Below, piece by piece: positions 63,312 to 64,000 of a stretch of DNA of 64,000 bases (positions are counted from its first letter, which is position 1; every line of letters starts with the position of its first letter). The DNA is from Candidatus Bathyarchaeota archaeon (GTDB lineage: Archaea; Thermoproteota; Bathyarchaeia; Bathyarchaeales; Bathycorpusculaceae), in NCBI GenBank assembly GCA_026014615.1, contig JAOZHZ010000020.1, positions 62,001 through 126,000 of the forward strand, read 5' to 3'. Both the position numbers and the translations under genes were made by a program. Under the pieces are notes generated by a model. It was not told the origin of the DNA, did no database searches, and saw nothing but the letters and a program-made list of their open reading frames with translations.

Positions 63312-64000
63312 CTACAAAAGGAAAAGCAGAAGAAGCAAAAACAAGCCTTCCAGTCCAAAAATCGGCAAGGTAGTTTGTTTGGCTTTTTGGATGGCCTTGT
63401 CCACGAGCCCAGTCATGATTTCCAAGCAGCCGCCGCCGATGACACGAACTTTTGGCACTATGATGCGTTGGTAGCCTGCTTTGTAGCTTTCAAGGTTGTT
63501 TGCTGCTTGTGAAGCCACGTTCACGATGTGATTGATTAGGGTCTGGTGGTCCATGGCTTCTCCGACGGGGTGGTAGCCGCGTCGCCCAATCACGACTGCG
63601 CTGACTGAGTGGGTGTCGGTTGTGAAGACTTCGCTTGCCTCAAACCCAGCCGACGCCAAAGCGGCAAGGATTTCTTCACGCAGCCCCGTTATCATGTTGT
63701 TGCCGTCTATAACCACGTAAGCAGTTTTCTGTTCATCAACTTTGACTACTATTGCGGTGATTCCGCCTGCGCCCATGCCGTCCTTCAACGTGAACTCGGA
63801 GGGGTAAACGGTGGCAGAGCCCACTTCAAAGGGATAGATGTGTTGGGAGACGGCTTTTTTGAGGCATTTCGCCGCTGCATCTTTTAGGGTTTCTATGGAA
63901 GCGTCGATTTCGTTGCTTTCCGTTAAGCTGTTATGAGCGTTAATCACCAACGCCTCCAACCCCAGTTTGGTTGCTTCTGCGCGCACAAGCCTGTCGAGTT
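63312..64000 (-). CDS. DUF2070 membrane protein (C-terminal part)
   Basis: The frame continues beyond the window. The visible end, about 230 residues, has LVINAHNS, a DGMGAGGITAIVV strand, TTDTHSV and GRRGYHPVGEAMD, all conserved in archaeal DUF2070 proteins, then a final hydrophobic helix. Its role is not known. Converges with Nob1, stops five bases apart. Confidence 0.85.
   Translation of the reverse strand, partial: LDRLVRAEATKLGLEALVINAHNSLTESNEIDASIETLKDAAAKCLKKAVSQHIYPFEVGSATVYPSEFTLKDGMGAGGITAIVVKVDEQKTAYVVIDGNNMITGLREEILAALASAGFEASEVFTTDTHSVSAVVIGRRGYHPVGEAMDHQTLINHIVNVASQAANNLESYKAGYQRIIVPKVRVIGGGCLEIMTGLVDKAIQKAKQTTLPIFGLEGLFLLLLLFLL

Overview
The window is archaeal chromosome. It carries archaeal-type translation and transcription genes (aIF2-gamma, aIF5A, Rpo4, Rpo7, Spt4, S6e, S24e, S27ae, L21e, Pus10, Nob1, SRP54), TATA-type promoters and a class II tRNA-Leu. 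Gene content and the array of large secreted PQQ-propeller/Ig proteins suggest a mesophilic Thermoproteota/TACK archaeon, possibly Bathyarchaeia. The lineage is inference; no rRNA is present to confirm it.

Layout. (1) 1-11.2 kb: four tandem minus-strand paralogues of a secreted, membrane-anchored beta-propeller protein. Each has its own promoter with the same CTCAC-N5-GTGAG inverted repeat, and four copies of a conserved folded element (E1-E4) lie between them. A decayed CPBP protease gene and a tRNA-like remnant sit inside the array. (2) 11.3-12.3 kb: a multi-TM protein with a winged-helix partner. (3) 12.4-21.1 kb: information-processing block, S6e/aIF2-gamma/PIN/Rpo7/Spt4/dephospho-CoA kinase on plus, facing an L3-L4-L23-L2-S19-S24e-S27ae operon on minus. 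(4) 21.5-26.8 kb: Hsp20, GalT-like, polyferredoxin, HDAC-like, ArgS. (5) 26.9-31.8 kb: a complete HoxEFUYH [NiFe] hydrogenase operon. (6) 32-35.7 kb: radical SAM/SPASM enzyme with a Cys-rich partner, flanked by hairpins resembling E1-E4, then a membrane-tethered HTH protein. (7) 36-40.6 kb: iron/metal region with a DtxR-type regulator, a broken ZIP transporter, and a feoA-feoA-feoB(split)-4TM-feoC-like operon behind a DtxR/IdeR-like box. (8) 40.8-49.2 kb: tRNA-Leu, CysE, Lrp, GuaA, and a nucleotide-sugar cluster. (9) 49.3-56 kb: Trm112/Mtq2-KsgA-DUF655-Rpo4-L21e-Pus10-SRP54 and aIF5A. (10) 56.2-61.8 kb: an AT-rich integrated element with a rolling-circle-like Rep, strong hairpins, a wHTH gene behind palindromes, an M48-like metallopeptidase and a tyrosine recombinase. 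(11) 61.9-64 kb: NAD kinase, Nob1 and the end of a DUF2070 protein.

The most novel signal is the E1-E4 element family: the outer stem changes sequence while keeping pairing, the inner CCAAC/GTTGG hairpin is constant, and the purine-rich internal loop is conserved. A related loop recurs beside the radical SAM gene. Next in interest are the shared operator of the propeller array and the integrated replicon. No CRISPR array, rRNA or complete insertion sequence was seen.
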